A stretch of DNA of 64,000 nucleotides from Cercis canadensis. Taxonomy: Eukaryota; Streptophyta; Magnoliopsida; Fabales; Fabaceae. The stretch is from contig QAOA01006868.1 in NCBI GenBank assembly GCA_003255065.1, forward strand, positions 408,823-472,822, read 5' to 3'. The position numbers and the translations under genes were made by a program. This document shows, piece after piece, positions 23,661 to 36,056 of the stretch. The notes below the pieces were generated by a model that made no database searches, was not told where the DNA came from, and saw only the letters and a list, made by a program, of their open reading frames with translations. Position 1 is the stretch's first letter. Each line of letters starts with the position of its first letter.

Positions 23661-23813
23661 TTACAAGAAAGAGGGTGGAGGTTTGAAAACAATTGGAGCT
23701 GGTGATAACTTGGGTTTCTTTGATAAAGAACCTGCTTCCACGAAACATCTCTTGTCTTCGTTGGACGAGGAAGTGGGCAAAAAGCAAGAGAAAATGGCTG
23801 AGAAGAGACTCAT
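23661..23813 (-). CDS. Micropeptide family member 5 (50 aa, altered tail)
   Basis: The minus-strand frame gives 50 residues: MSLFSAIFSCFLPTSSS, then FVEAGSLSKKPK, then SPAPIVFKPPPSFL. The N-terminus and the VEAGSLSKKPK core place it with subfamily II (member 2). APIV of the signature remains, but the SYFPxNSxxSRL end is replaced by a Pro-rich ending without SRL. Upstream on the minus strand is a TATAAATAGAGGA word (about 23874-23886) like the promoter of member 2. It could be a diverged working gene or an early pseudogene. Confidence 0.55.
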   Translation of the reverse strand: MSLFSAIFSCFLPTSSSNEDKRCFVEAGSLSKKPKLSPAPIVFKPPPSFL

Positions 23814-23999
23814 GTTTGCAAACCAAATGGGTGAGTGAGGTATATGCGGCGATGAGGAAATGGCAGATTCCTCTATTTATAATCAAGGGAAGTAGATATG
23901 TTGGCAAAAAATATTTATTTGCTAATAACTTGCTGAGCAGAAAATTGGTTCCTTTTATAATATAAGGAGAAGACGACATACGCATCTTCGAAACTTCCT

Positions 24000-25800
24000 C
24001 ATAGTTTCTTACCTAAAAGAGTTTAAAAGTTATCCTATTTTCCAAACCATACAGCCTGTAAGCATTCAACATGTAATTAAAAGGCTGTTGAAATACTAAC
24101 AAAATATTAGCTTAGTGAAAATAAGTTGAGCTCCAAGATATTTTAGGCTAAAGGTTTTGAGTTTGAATCTTTGGAGTCGCATTTGTTATAAGAGATTTAT
24201 TAGTTATTACTTCTGTCCTAAACGAAGATTAATCCCATAAGTAATCATCATGAGTATTGCTATATGGCACACCCATCAACACAGATTCAATGAAATCTGT
24301 TAGATTTATTACACCTGTGGGACATGAAGCATTTATAAATTAACTTTTCATATGCACCTCATCATCATCATGCAGCCGATTACATAGCATTTGGGATATC
24401 TTTATTTTCTTTCCATCATTTAAATTATTAAATGATAATAGTTTCCTTTAGTATACCCTCTTTTTTATATATATTAAATACTAATTATTTAACCATTACA
24501 TGTGATTTTATGTGAGAGTGAATCTTAAAGTAATGTCAGAAGTTTGAATCTCGCTAACAAAATTTGAACGAGAATTAGTCTCACACCAAGACTATGAGAA
24601 ACACTTCATGAGAAACACTTCATGAGAAACTAAAAAAAAATACCAATTATTTTCTTTTGAAATTATAAATTCAGTGCTTAAATTTTTTTAACCTTAAAAA
24701 TTGTGTTGTAAAAAATTTAATAGCATGTTTGTGGGACCTGCACATTCCCCCAAACATGCTAGTGCTAAATTTTCCGAAACAGCCCAATTGGTAGGGGTGC
24801 TGTGAGTGGAATTCATCCATAATCCTCTAAATTCAGGGGATCTTAATTTGGCAAATCTAAAAAAAATTCCAAAGTAGTTTAAGATAAAACCAATTTAATA
24901 AAATTGGGTTTGTTTGAAATTTATAGTTACTTGGTAAATTATCGTTAATTTTTTTTTGGTTACAAAATTATTGTTAAAATTCAATTTATGACATAAAGAA
25001 TTATATGAGTAATGCAAAGAAAATCATTAAAAAAAAGAATAATAAAATCATTAAAATCGATAATCGAAGAACATGGATAGGAAATGAGCAGGAGATATGT
25101 GTGGAAGAACATGGAGGAGGAGGAGGAGGAGATGAGAAGGAGAAATGTGCAATTGAAAAGCCAAAAACGGCACCGTATATGTATTGATCACATAAAAAAT
25201 TGTGTCATCTTTCTTAATAGAGTTATGTAGATACCAAACATGGCCCAAGGCCCAACTCTACCATGGAGCCCAAAATCCATCTAGGCCATTTATTATAGTC
25301 AGCCTAATTGACTAACATATACCTTAGCATTATATATTTCATACTCGAAATTAATTTTCTTTATTCATAATCAAACATATTTGATTCTTATAAAATTTAT
25401 TTTGAATACATATATAAATATAATTGATTCTTTCAGAATTATTTTTTTAAAAAAAATTAATTCTAACTAGAATCGGTTCTTAAAAAATCCAAACCGTTTT
25501 CAAAAATGAACTAAAACCTAATGTAAACTTTAAAAATGAAAAGTCAGATAAAAAAAATAATGAAAAGTGTCTTTTTTTTCTAAATATTATTAAAGAAAAA
25601 AAGAAAAAGGGGAAGCCCTTAAACTAAAAGGCTTATGCAGTCCACACGGCCACGGCCCCACATCCAACTCCAGGCCCGTTGGCCGCGATATGTTTAGACC
25701 CATGGTGTCCCAAATGGATGTGATCAACTAGTTCACTTCTTCCCTCAGTTTCTGTAGTTGCTACTTATGACCAATCCAGTGATGCCACGTTTCCGAAATA
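24000..25800. other. Intergenic
   Basis: Contains SINE-like words near 24150-24180 ('gagtttgaatctttgg') and 24540, and a hairpin at 24711-24774. A Glu/Gly-rich frame at 25005-25187 is low-complexity and not supported as a gene. Confidence 0.45.
24711..24774. repeat. Imperfect hairpin, stem about 25-30 bp
   Basis: The arms 'aaatttaatagcatgtttg' and 'caaacatgctagtgctaaat' pair around a loop of about ten bases near 24735-24745. It could be a fragment of a foldback element or a transcribed hairpin. Nothing else distinguishes these. Confidence 0.5.
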
Positions 25801-25809
25801 GGGTAAAGC

Positions 25810-25817
25810 TATAAATT
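25810..25817 (+). promoter_or_regulatory. TATA-like box upstream of SUMT gene
   Basis: TATAAATT lies 263 bp before the start codon. If it is used, the leader would hold an upstream ATG at 25892 whose 77-codon frame overlaps the main start. Confidence 0.35.
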
Positions 25818-26072
25818 TGAACCACTGAGAGCCAATAAGTGGCTGAAACTTGGCTATTTCTCTAATATTACTTTAAACTACGTTGTAGAAAATGAAAACC
25901 AAAAGGAAAGCATGTCCCTCCCAAAGCCGAAAGGAAAGAGTTGGTCTCTGTCTTCTCAATCCCCCTAAAGTCCATTACTCCAATTCGAACTCTGCCTCTT
26001 CCCTTTTAAGCCGCCATCTCTGCTCTCAAGCCCCACTATTACCCTCTCATTCTCTTTCTCTTACACTAAACC

Positions 26073-28758
26073 ATGGCTCTTGTTCAGAAGCTCGCATCTT
26101 TCTCTTCTCTATCCTCCTCTCATAGCAGAGGAAGACCCAATTCTTCGAACCCACAACGCACTTGTTCATTGAGCTGCAATTTGTCGACGTCACCTTTCAC
26201 AGAGAAGCACTCCATTAAGAGGTACGAAAGGGACCAATGGGTCTACGAGCATCGTTTGGGGAAAACGTCTTCGTGCCCGGTTCCATCTGATTCTAAATCA
26301 ATAAGGGAAGATGACATCGCTTTGCAGCTACCTGAACTGAAGAAGATGCTTCAGGTGCTGAGAGACAAGAGGGAAAGTGAGGGGAAGTGCAGTGGAGGGA
26401 AATGTGCGCCAGGGAATGTGTTCTTGGTTGGAACTGGTCCTGGGGATCCAGAGCTTTTGACTCTCAAGGCAATGAGAGTGATAAAGAGTGCTGATTTATT
26501 GTTGTATGATAGGTTGGTGTCTAATGATGTGTTGGATTTGGTTGGCCCTGATGCTAAGCTTCTCTATGTGGGGAAAACTGCTGGGTACCATAGCAGAACC
26601 CAGGTAAAAAGATTTGATTTTTTTGGTTTCTTATTCAAATTGGTTTCTTGGTTTCATTTGGGTTTCAGCTGCGGAAGTCCAAAATCTTTTTTTCTTTTTT
26701 CTTTTTTTTGAATTTTATTTGATTAGGGTATATGGGCTTCATGATGCCTTGAAGTGGGTATTATTGAATTTGTGTTTTCTGACTGATTTATGACAGGAGG
26801 AAATACATGAGCTTCTTCTGAGTTTTGCAGAAGCTGGAGCTACTGTTGTAAGACTTAAAGGAGGTGATCCATTGGTGAGTTTTAATTTGGAATTGCCTAA
26901 TGTGGCTTATATTGGTGAAGCAATTTGATTCACTTGCTTATCATTGTTTGTTTAGTGACGTTTTCATAATGCTTGTTGTTGGGTTTTTATATAGGTATTT
27001 GGGAGAGGTGGGGAGGAAATGGATTTTCTGCAACAGCAAGGGATCCAAGTTAAAGTTGTTCCAGGTATTCTACTGATATGCTTGTGAAGTTGAAAATCTT
27101 CTAAAAGGATTTTGATTAGCTTCCTTGATGGATATATGGAAGTCCATACTTCAAGCATAAAACTTCAGTTTTCCTAGATAGTGCCATTGTTGAAAATGAT
27201 TGGTAACTAAAACTTGAAACTGGTATCTTCACATTGGACACAGGCACCTGTTCCATTTTATTGGGACCTATGTAAAGTGAGTTTTAAAACAATGTAAGCA
27301 TGAAACAGAACTTCTATCGTGGCCATTTCACCCTTGTTGTTAGTAGTGATTTTTTTTTACTTGATCGTGTTATTCTGCTTGCAAGAAGTTTCTTTGAACT
27401 TATGAATGCTACAACAGGCTTGAAAAAGAGAAGACTTCATGGTGGTGATTCTAGTATGATCAATTTTCATTACTTGCAGGTATCACTGCTGCCTCCGGAA
27501 TAGCAGCGGAGCTTGGGATTCCATTAACTCACCGTGGTGTTTCAATTAGTGTGAGATTTCTCACAGGGCATTCAAGGAAAGGAGGAACAGACCCTCTCTT
27601 TGTAGCAGAAAATGCAGCTGATCCTGATTCTACCTTGGTGGTTTATATGGGATTGTCAACCCTCCCTTCACTTGCCCTCAAGTTAATGCATCACGGTCTC
27701 TCCCCTCATACACCAGCAGCGGCAATTGAGCGAGGAACCACGCCTCAACAACGCACAGTAAGCACACTCCACATTATCATTGACCCCTTTTCCTATTGTT
27801 GCTTTCTTCCTTTTATATTTTATTGTTGAGCTAATTTTTAAAATTTATCCAATTACTGAATTCTTGCTTGTTTCAAGTTGTTAATCAAGTATGAAGGCTT
27901 TCATTTGTAACAATTGGAAACTTGTATAGTAACATTCTGTTATTTGAATAGGTTTGCTCCTAATGATATGGGAACATAATGAATAATTAACATGTCATCA
28001 TAAAATTTTTAGACGAGTCTATGAGCTTCTTTTTTGGATCTATAGAATTGTGTATGATACCCTAAATCATTCTTGGATGAAATGTACACACTATGAGTCT
28101 ATGAATTTATACTTCTATAGGTTGTGAGTCAAGTAATATCAAAATCAGCTGTCGTTGTTACCACTGCACTTTATAAAAGTCCATAAACTTAATTATATGC
28201 AGACAGTAAGCAGTTTCTCACTTCTGCTAGATGTGTGAAACCCCGTCTCCCACCTCCAAGCTTTGTTGTACTTCATATTATGCTTTAGAGAGAAAAATAA
28301 AAGGCTTATTTAATTGCAATACAATTTCCGAATGATGGGTTTTGGTAAGAAATGAACTTAATAAATTAAATTTGATTACTATAAAGTCAAATTAGTTCAT
28401 ATAATGTGGTTACTTGTATTTTATTGTACTTGCATTAAAAAAAGTACTATTGCTTGTATCTGGAATTACAGGCAAAATCCTTTTGAACTGTCTGTTTTCT
28501 GATGAATCAGTGAACATTTTATTGAGGCAAAGTTTTTTATTTTTTTGAGCCTCGGATTCATGGCTGATTATATGAATTTTAACTATATATTTGCAAATTG
28601 CAATCATGCAGGTTTTTGCTGAACTGAAGGACCTTGCTGAGGAAATTACGTCCGCTCAGTTAATGTCTCCAACATTGATCATAATTGGAAAAGTTGTTGC
28701 ACTATCGCCATTTTGGCCAATTTCTGCAAGAGAAGAATCATGTTTGGTAGAGGCATAA
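26073..28758 (+). CDS. UPM1: Uroporphyrinogen-III C-methyltransferase, plastid (SUMT)
   Basis: Five exons: 26073-26603, 26797-26874, 26995-27064, 27480-27757 and 28612-28758. They join in phase to 367 aa, the usual plant length. The enzyme adds two methyl groups from S-adenosylmethionine to uroporphyrinogen III, giving precorrin-2, the first step of siroheme synthesis for plastid nitrite and sulfite reductases. The first 60-100 residues are Ser-rich, transit-peptide-like. The tetrapyrrole methylase domain then shows GTGPGDP (120-126), YVGKTAGYHSRTQ, VVRLKGGDPLVFGRGGEE, VPGITAASGIAAELGIPLTH, VVYMGL and AAAIERGTTPQQR. The start is chosen in good context (ccATGGct) with the transit peptide following. 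Nothing is missing. The symbol follows the Arabidopsis gene. Confidence 0.95.
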
Positions 28759-31700
28759 TGGACATTGTTGAGATAATCTACTGAGCAGCTTGTGGAGATG
28801 AAGGCATTCCTTGTTGAGAGTTAATTACATATCAAAGCTTCCTCAGAATGAGGGATGATAAATCATGCACTTCTGGAAATATTTTCTGGGGATGTGGGAA
28901 ATCAAGCACTATGATGTTTTTGGCAATCCAAAATTTCTTCCCGGAGTAACCTTTTCTGCTGATGCTTCCTGGGCTGCTTCTTATTTTAGAACGAGCAGAA
29001 GCGATTCGGAACAACAAAATCTGATTTTGCTTGTTGGAGATTGGGATGGAAATTTTTTTAAATCTCAAGCTCCGAAGAGAATAAAAGGTTTTGATCTCAT
29101 TTCTTTGGCCTAGCAAAGTCAAACAAAGTATTGTATGGTCATTAGTTGAAAATTTGTGTCATAAGCCTCATTCTTTTAAGGAGATAAGTGTTGAAACATG
29201 ATTTAATTCATTCAATTTTTCAATGTTGCTATGCAGATTCATTAATCATCCTTGTCTTCTTATTAGACATTGCCTTCGCTATGTAAAAGTTACAAGGACT
29301 CAAATATGCTTTGCATGTGACTTGTATTATACTGTTAGCATTGTAGGAGGTGTGTAGGTTTGCGAACCTTAAGATATGACAAAGTAATAAAAGGGAGAAT
29401 TTATTCCATGTTTGTTGTAACAGAAATCTTTACACTTTGGCTCCTTGAAGTGTTGTGTAAAAGTCTTTTTGTTTTTACCATAATGTTAAAATCTTAATGT
29501 AATAAATTTTGGGAACTCAATTTCAAATGCAATTAGAAATCAAAGTGAATACAATTCTTGTTAGAAGTTCGTGTTGCTAAAAATTCCTTGGTTTTATGCT
29601 TGGGTTTGAGTAAGTATCTGACCCAAACAAAAAAAAAATAAAAAAATTAAAGAAAGACAGTGAAAAACAACAGTATTGTGTTTTCCATTGGACACAGGTT
29701 TTGATGGGTTGGGCCAGGTGAGTAGCTGTCAAATCCAGCTCAGGGGATTTCCAAATCATGTTTCCGTTTGTAAGTGGTTGTTGATCTAATCTGATTTAAG
29801 ATAATTAGCCATTAAATTACTTTATAAACACATCACAATGACAGTCATTTTTGGTGCGACCAATGTTGTTCTGATTTTTTTTTTTTTTATATATTTATTT
29901 TGGTTACGATGGCGGATTTAAACATAAACTTTGCATGCTTTGAGAATGCCTTCAATACCATTCAACAATGGGCCTTAAGATGGATTTGTATATTATTATG
30001 GCTTTAGTTAAACTACTTCTCTAATTTGACCGAGGTTTGGCACGTAGCTTCAAGTTCAACAATTCTTAAACTCCAGCAGACTAAATTCCCAGAATATGTG
30101 ATTTAAAAAAATAAAAGGATTCCCTAAATCGAGTTATTTAGTTATTTCCCAACAGTTTGAAACAGTTTTGGGTATTCAATACAATTTTTATGCATTTATT
30201 AATTCATGAATCAACCACATTCTTGTGAAATGCATCAAACTGTGCTTCCAACAGAGTACCAATCATGGAGTGTACTGTATAGTGTTGCTACTTGCTAATT
30301 GCATACAATGCTAGCGGTGGGTTTCTTGTTTTGGCCGAATTGGTGGGGTTTAATGCATCTATCATTTGCTCTTACCAAGTAAAATAGCCTTGCTCCATTT
30401 CCTAAGGGATACCCCTGACCTTGCAATTGCTTTAATTGATAAAAAAACTCTCATCCTAAGTGTTTCTTTTGCACCTTTCTTTTGGGGAAAATGGATTCAT
30501 TCTGATTGCATTATCAGGACCACTACAGCAAGTGTTCATTTCAAAATGCCTTGTTCTATCACAAACTTTTCTCAGTCCTTTGCTGCATCCTGGACCAATC
30601 TCATAATTGACACTATAATTCACCCCCTAGGATGCTACAATGCCTATAATAAGTCTATTATCAAAAGAGTCCTTAAATTTTCAGCCATAGCGTTCGTGTG
30701 CTTAGCCATCAGAGGGAATAACCTACTTGCACAACTCTTACATTTACAATTATGCAAAATTATACATTTGACTCCATTTAAAGTTAGGTAACACTAAGAT
30801 GAAGCCATCTACCCATGCGTAAGAGTTTTATAAGTAGCATTACTCGTCAGGGAGGGCCATGACAGCCAATTATACATAGATGCTCTCAGCTTTAGTTGAG
30901 ACAAGCAAAAGGCTATAAGCGTACTATTGATAGCTTATCTCGTGGGCATTGGGGACCAGCTGGTGATGAAAGAATCTGAGCTTTTGCTAAGGCATTGGAC
31001 AAAGATACCAGCTTAGAGGCATAACCTAATATTCAAAGATGGTCTTCAGTTAGCTAACAGACAAGATCTAAAAAATTTAAACTTGAATAAGACATTTTAG
31101 GCATCTGATACAAAATCCTAGGTCTACCACCGTATTCTTATTAGACATGCTCATAGTCCAGGTGTTGTAAACCAGCACCAACAGGCACTTGTTGTGTAAA
31201 GACATGAACGAGCAGAATCATTTAGGCTAGGCACTAGTGTTACAATTGGAATAATGATATGCACTCAACTCTTGCATTCACAAGTGTAAAGATGGTTCCA
31301 TATAAATTCAAGTGCTCACACTTAAAAATCTTTTTCGATGTTAAACACGGATGTAATCACCTGTATAGTTGATTAAAATTGTGAATGCAAGAGTTATATA
31401 ACTACCACTATTGTTATACTTGGCACGTGCTTTCCATGGTTCAGTGTCTAGAATATGAAGATGCTGCCTGCTTTCTTGGATCACTACTATCCTGAAAATC
31501 TATGATGTACCTACTTGATTTTCAATAGCAAAAACCTTAGCCCATGTTTCTGGTCGTGTTGCTCGAAAGTGAACATTACACCTTAACTACTATGCCAAAA
31601 CAAACATGTAATGCCAAACTATAGTACCATTATGAGTTGAGGAAAAACCAAAGGTGATTGGACTGATCTAGCTAATTATTATATTCCTGTTTTTCCGACG

Positions 31701-32482
31701 AAAGCCAGCTTGAGGGTGTCCTTGAAGGAAGAAAAATGAAAGACTGAAAATGAAAGAAGTATGCAGAAATATAGTGTGTACATGCATTGTCAAGTAATAC
31801 TTGTCTGTTTTCATTCCTCTTATGTTCACTTCTACAAAGCACACCCTTATAAGGTCTACATATAAATTTGTGTGCATAGACACACCTTTTTTCAATTTAT
31901 TCTAATAACAGGCAATAATGCAGTTCACTATAAGCTCAGCTTTAAGCAAGTTACCATCAGCTTTTTTTCCAAAATTTAATAATACCATTCCAATCCCTTG
32001 TTCAGTTTCTTCTAGTTTGTGTCTTATCTTGAACTCCTATTGTTTTATAAAATGGTAGCAGTGATAGTATAAGGTGATCTTGGAAGACCAAATGAGTGGA
32101 ATATAGAATTGATAATTTATACAAATATACAGATGGCTATATAATGTAGTACAAAGAATTACACAAAACAATAGAACATGTATCCTATACAAACTCTATA
32201 TAAAGAATTAAAGAATGATCTGATCTTGTGTATTATTCTACGCTATCGATCTACATTGCCTCGAGTACATATTAAGTATATTTAAGGACTAATGTGAGTA
32301 CACCTGCAGAGAAAGGTGTGCTTGACGTGGTAGATCTTCAAAAATGTGCTCGGAAGAAGCATGGTTGCCGTGGAATTGACCTCAATTGGCTCCCAAGGGT
32401 CCAAAAATAGCGTTTGCTTCCTTCTTGGTGGGGGCATTGGTTGCAAAGTTAGCTCATACCGTGAGCTTTTGCATTAAATTGC
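28759..32482. other. 3' region of SUMT gene and intergenic DNA
   Basis: The first 700 bp probably include the SUMT 3' UTR ('aataaa' words near 29385 and 29500). The rest has no supported gene. A 141-codon open stretch at 30366-30791 has no initiating ATG and no recognisable domain. A small inverted-repeat element lies at 31235-31421. Confidence 0.5.
31235..31421. mobile_element. Small MITE-like inverted-repeat element
   Basis: ACTCTTGCATTCACAA (31268-31283) has a perfect inverse at 31379-31394, and the similarity extends outward as TAGTGTTACAATT against the inverse of ATTGTTATACTT. GGCAC occurs on both sides (31230-31234 and 31422-31426) as a possible target duplication. About 187 bp, noncoding. 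Confidence 0.5.
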
Positions 32483-35311
32483 TTAGTAGGAACGAGTGTG
32501 TGAGTCATTGCACATGCATTCAGGGATGGGATACTTGGTGACATCCCTTGCAGCCCTGCTGGTCCTGAGTTGTGGCTGACCTAATGAGTCATGGTGCAAT
32601 TCTTTGATAATCCTGTTAAACTCTGCTTCTGGAAGGGAAGGGTTGAGAAAATAAGGGAGCATTTGCCTTTTGTTTGGGGTTATATATTTCTTGTGCCCTG
32701 CATACGCCCGGTGACCCTGTAATAAGAATGTTTCACAGATTAGAAATTGTCACATGAAGACTCAAGATTATGTACATAGAAACACATAAATTCCTAGTGG
32801 TTGTTTTTACTGCTGAAGCAATACATATGAAGAAAAAGGAAACTACAAATAATTGTAAGTTCCTCTAGTTTCTAATTATTTCTGCCAAATCATCTAAAGC
32901 CAATGGCTTTTGACACTCCATTAATCATATCTAACATTTATACCACCCCAGAAGAACAAGAGAGTCAGCAATAAGCATACCTGAAGTGCATGTCCCATAT
33001 TCCCTCCATGAGATGGCATGAAAACATCGCTTTTCTCAGAAACTATGTAATCTATGGCAGCCATTAAAGAAGCTTTCTTTGCAAATGGTTCTAGTTCTCC
33101 CGGCAAGGCGAGATCTTCCTTGCTGTATAAATGTGGAAACTTTTGGATTAATGGAAGCAAGGCTTCTTTTCCACCCAAAGGTTGTCCTCCAGCCCAATAA
33201 ATTCTTGCATCTTTTGGGGCTCCTAGAGCTTTAAGCAGCCTATAAATGAAATCAAAAAATTGATCAGAAAATCTTATTGCTACATTCAGATTTAGAAAAA
33301 CAATAAAATCTATTTACACAAAAGTGTTATTATTTACCTGGTAACATCCATGGCATTCAAGGGGCAAAGGCCAGCCAGCTTCCTTTCATGGTAAGTCATG
33401 TTTGATCTTCCAGTCAAGAGCTCTGGCCGTTGAATCCTCTCGTTGTTTACAATCTCATCATACTCAGGGCTCAGACCAGGAAGGCAACCAGTCCTCACCC
33501 ACACGTCCTTCTCCATTCGTAGATGAAGCGCGAGGTAGGGACCCTTGCTTCTCATCCTGTCTGCAATCTTGTTACCAAGTTCATTAATTGGCTTGGCAAA
33601 CCTTAATGCATGAAAGGCAACCTGAAATAGAAGGTGACAAATGGTGAATTTAAGCCACTTTCTTTTTCCTCTTTTTGGTTCCTATTGTATGTATAAAACC
33701 CATAAATTAGAAGGAAAGTCTGTAATACTTTGCATCTAAGCTTCTGAAGATCAGGTGGAAGATCCTTTGACAACCTTGAATCCAAGCCACGTAAGAGCAA
33801 AACACCTTCTCTGTTGAACTGCAGGGGACAAGAGAATCGTATTAACAACTTCTCTTCAATAAGAACATCATCCACAGGCCACTTTTTCCAAACGAGGCAA
33901 AACTTTCCTTAGTTAACATTGCAGAACTGAAACAAGCTTAAATATTGGCTACATAAGGGATTGTAGGTAATAAATTGGTAGAAAGAGCAAGAACTTTAAG
34001 TAGCTGTCTTATACGTGGAAAGTTGGAAACTCAAATTATGCTAATGTTGGTGTCCTCTTTAAAATGAGAAAAATAAGACTATTCCCCAAATAGCCAGACA
34101 GCAGCATAGGCAAAAGCTAAAGCCTATAACTAAGTGTATGCTCACAAGCACAAAAGAAATCAACAAAAGGAATTAATTCTTACCCTCTTGAGATAGCGCG
34201 AACGGATCCAACTGGGAGTGACATGGAGTGGAGGACTTCCCTCCACTGGCTTTGCCATTAAGTGTGTTGATGGCAATGCTGAAACCACCCGAACATCATT
34301 GGCAAGAACACTCTTGAAGTGTTCCAAATCAAAAATATCAGCAAATTCACTGCAACCAAAAGCAATAAAAGACACATATAAGCACAACATGTAACCATAG
34401 AATGAATTCCCTCTTCTCTCCACTTGCAAATAAGAGAAGAAATCAAAACTCAAGCTTCAGCTCGAATGCTGGTGATCTTGAGGTACTTGTCCAAATTTAT
34501 AACAATTGAATTCATTAATCAGTTAACCCAATTTTCTATTTGGAAAAATTTTCATAACTTTTGGACAAAAATGACTCAATTGAAGCATTAACTAGTACTT
34601 TCTCTTCTTTCCTAGAAGGATAAGTTTCTGTATTGTTTACCTTTCATCGCCCCAAATGACATTGACTTGCAATATAGGAACAACCAAAGCAGCCCCAAGA
34701 ATCCTAGCAATGACAACAGCATCCACAATTTGATTCCTCTGCTGATTCATGCCACCAGAAACCACAACAATAAGGTACTTTCTTCTATTGTTCACAATCC
34801 CTTGACTGGCTCTTCTATAGTCCCTGCTGAAATCCAAGCAAGGTCTATACCCCAACCCATCTGGCTGCTTCCAAAACTCACTGTTGTCAACTTCCCCATC
34901 ATGTTCCTCCTTGTCTTCTCCACTCTTCCCCTGTGCCATTAATTGCACATTGGCCATCAAAGCCTCATCTTTCTGGTCATTTTTAGCTAATTTCCCATCA
35001 CCAAGTTCAGATTTTGAATACCCATTTGAGGCTGAGAGCTGGGGTTGAGTTGTGGCACATGGGTAGGGAGAAAATGGGATATCTAGATTGAAGCCAAACT
35101 TGAGCATGCCAAGGAAACCAAAGAGGAAGAGTGTGAAAAACCAGAATCTTGGGCTTCTCCAGCTGGTGAAGCTGAAGAACCTGCTGTTCCTTGAAGATTT
35201 TTTGGGGGAGTCAAGCAGAGATTGCAGAGAAGAAGATGATAATGAGTTGATGATCTGAGATGGAACTGAGATGTAAGACAATTTCTTGGCGTTATTCTTA
35301 GACTTGGCCAT
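32483..35311 (-). CDS. O-fucosyltransferase family protein (type II membrane)
   Basis: Six exons on the minus strand: 35311-34641, 34349-34184, 33818-33729, 33621-33338, 33239-32981 and 32716-32483, in phase, 567 aa. A Ser-rich cytosolic N-terminus is followed by one hydrophobic segment (about residues 56-73, FWFFTLFLFGFLGMLKFG), giving a Golgi-type signal anchor. The plant GDP-fucose O-fucosyltransferase-like domain follows, with GGMNQQRNQIVDAVVIARIL (186-205), ALHLRMEKD (340-348) and GGNMGHALQGHRAYAGHKKY near the C-terminus. Plant members modify proteins or cell-wall glycans. The acceptor cannot be read from sequence, so I give no symbol. All expected motifs are present and no damage is seen. 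The minus-strand leader lies beyond 35311. Confidence 0.93.
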
Positions 35312-35717
35312 TGTAGTTGCAGAAGAGAATGGAAAAGGAGCCAGAAAAGCTCTCTCTTCCTTGTTTCTTCTTGCTTTTTCTCTTTTTCTGCCGAATTCAG
35401 AGAGGTTAATGTGTTCGGTCTGTTTTAATAATCAAAGCATTTCTAGAGAGATAAAGTGTGTTAGAGAGAGAAGGGGCGGCGGGAACGCGAAGTCAGATCA
35501 ATTTGTCTACGCGTAGTAATCAAAAAGAAGGAGCTGCGGTTTGGACAGAGTTTGTGAGCTGCTTAATTTATATAATGTAAGTTGGACTTTTTTTAATTAT
35601 TATGTGTACTTTAGCAATCTCTCTTACCCTTTATTTACCAACCAACATGGAATAAGAAATGGTATGTTCTTAACTCGGCTGTAAATTATTTAATTGTAAG
35701 GCTTTATTTGTAAAAAA
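35312..35717. other. Upstream region of the O-fucosyltransferase gene
   Basis: Pyrimidine-rich on the minus strand near the start codon, as in many plant leaders. No TATA box was chosen with confidence. It ends at an assembly N (35718). Confidence 0.4.
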
Positions 35718-35718
35718 N

Positions 35719-36056
35719 TCCCATATGCAATGAAAATAAAATGTTACTTAAGATTTTGTTTTGAAAAATAATGAGTAAATTATCACGCAAAAATCAAACA
35801 CAAGTGTACGTATCGCGAACAAGTAATGTACTAATAAATCAAGTATCGTCCCATAAGGATTATGGCTATTAACTACTAAAATTGAGTATATTTCAATTTT
35901 ATTTAGACAATGAAGATTGAATGTCAAGCAATTATTTAAAGACAAAAATACTTAAATGGATAGAAATTCAGTTAAGAATGATCTAGGGTTTTTGATTTCA
36001 CTGTAACTAATTTCAGTTTTCATTCCTTAAATCCTTAATATAGAATTATCTTTCTA
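35719..36056 (+). repeat. 338-bp repeat at contig start, pair of 38122-38459
   Basis: Begins right after the N at 35718. It is nearly identical to 38122-38459, which ends right before the N at 38460. Both are 338 bp long with a handful of single-base differences. Confidence 0.85.

Noticed and set aside
25005-25187. Small Glu/Gly-rich frame
   Set aside because: Low-complexity A/G-rich sequence with a competing minus-strand frame. No support.
28865-29113. 82-codon plus and 96-codon minus frames after the SUMT stop codon
   Set aside because: They overlap each other on opposite strands in the likely 3' UTR and show no family features.
30366-30791. 141-codon open stretch
   Set aside because: It has no ATG at its start (begins TTG), no recognisable domain and no neighbouring splice structure. 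Probably chance.
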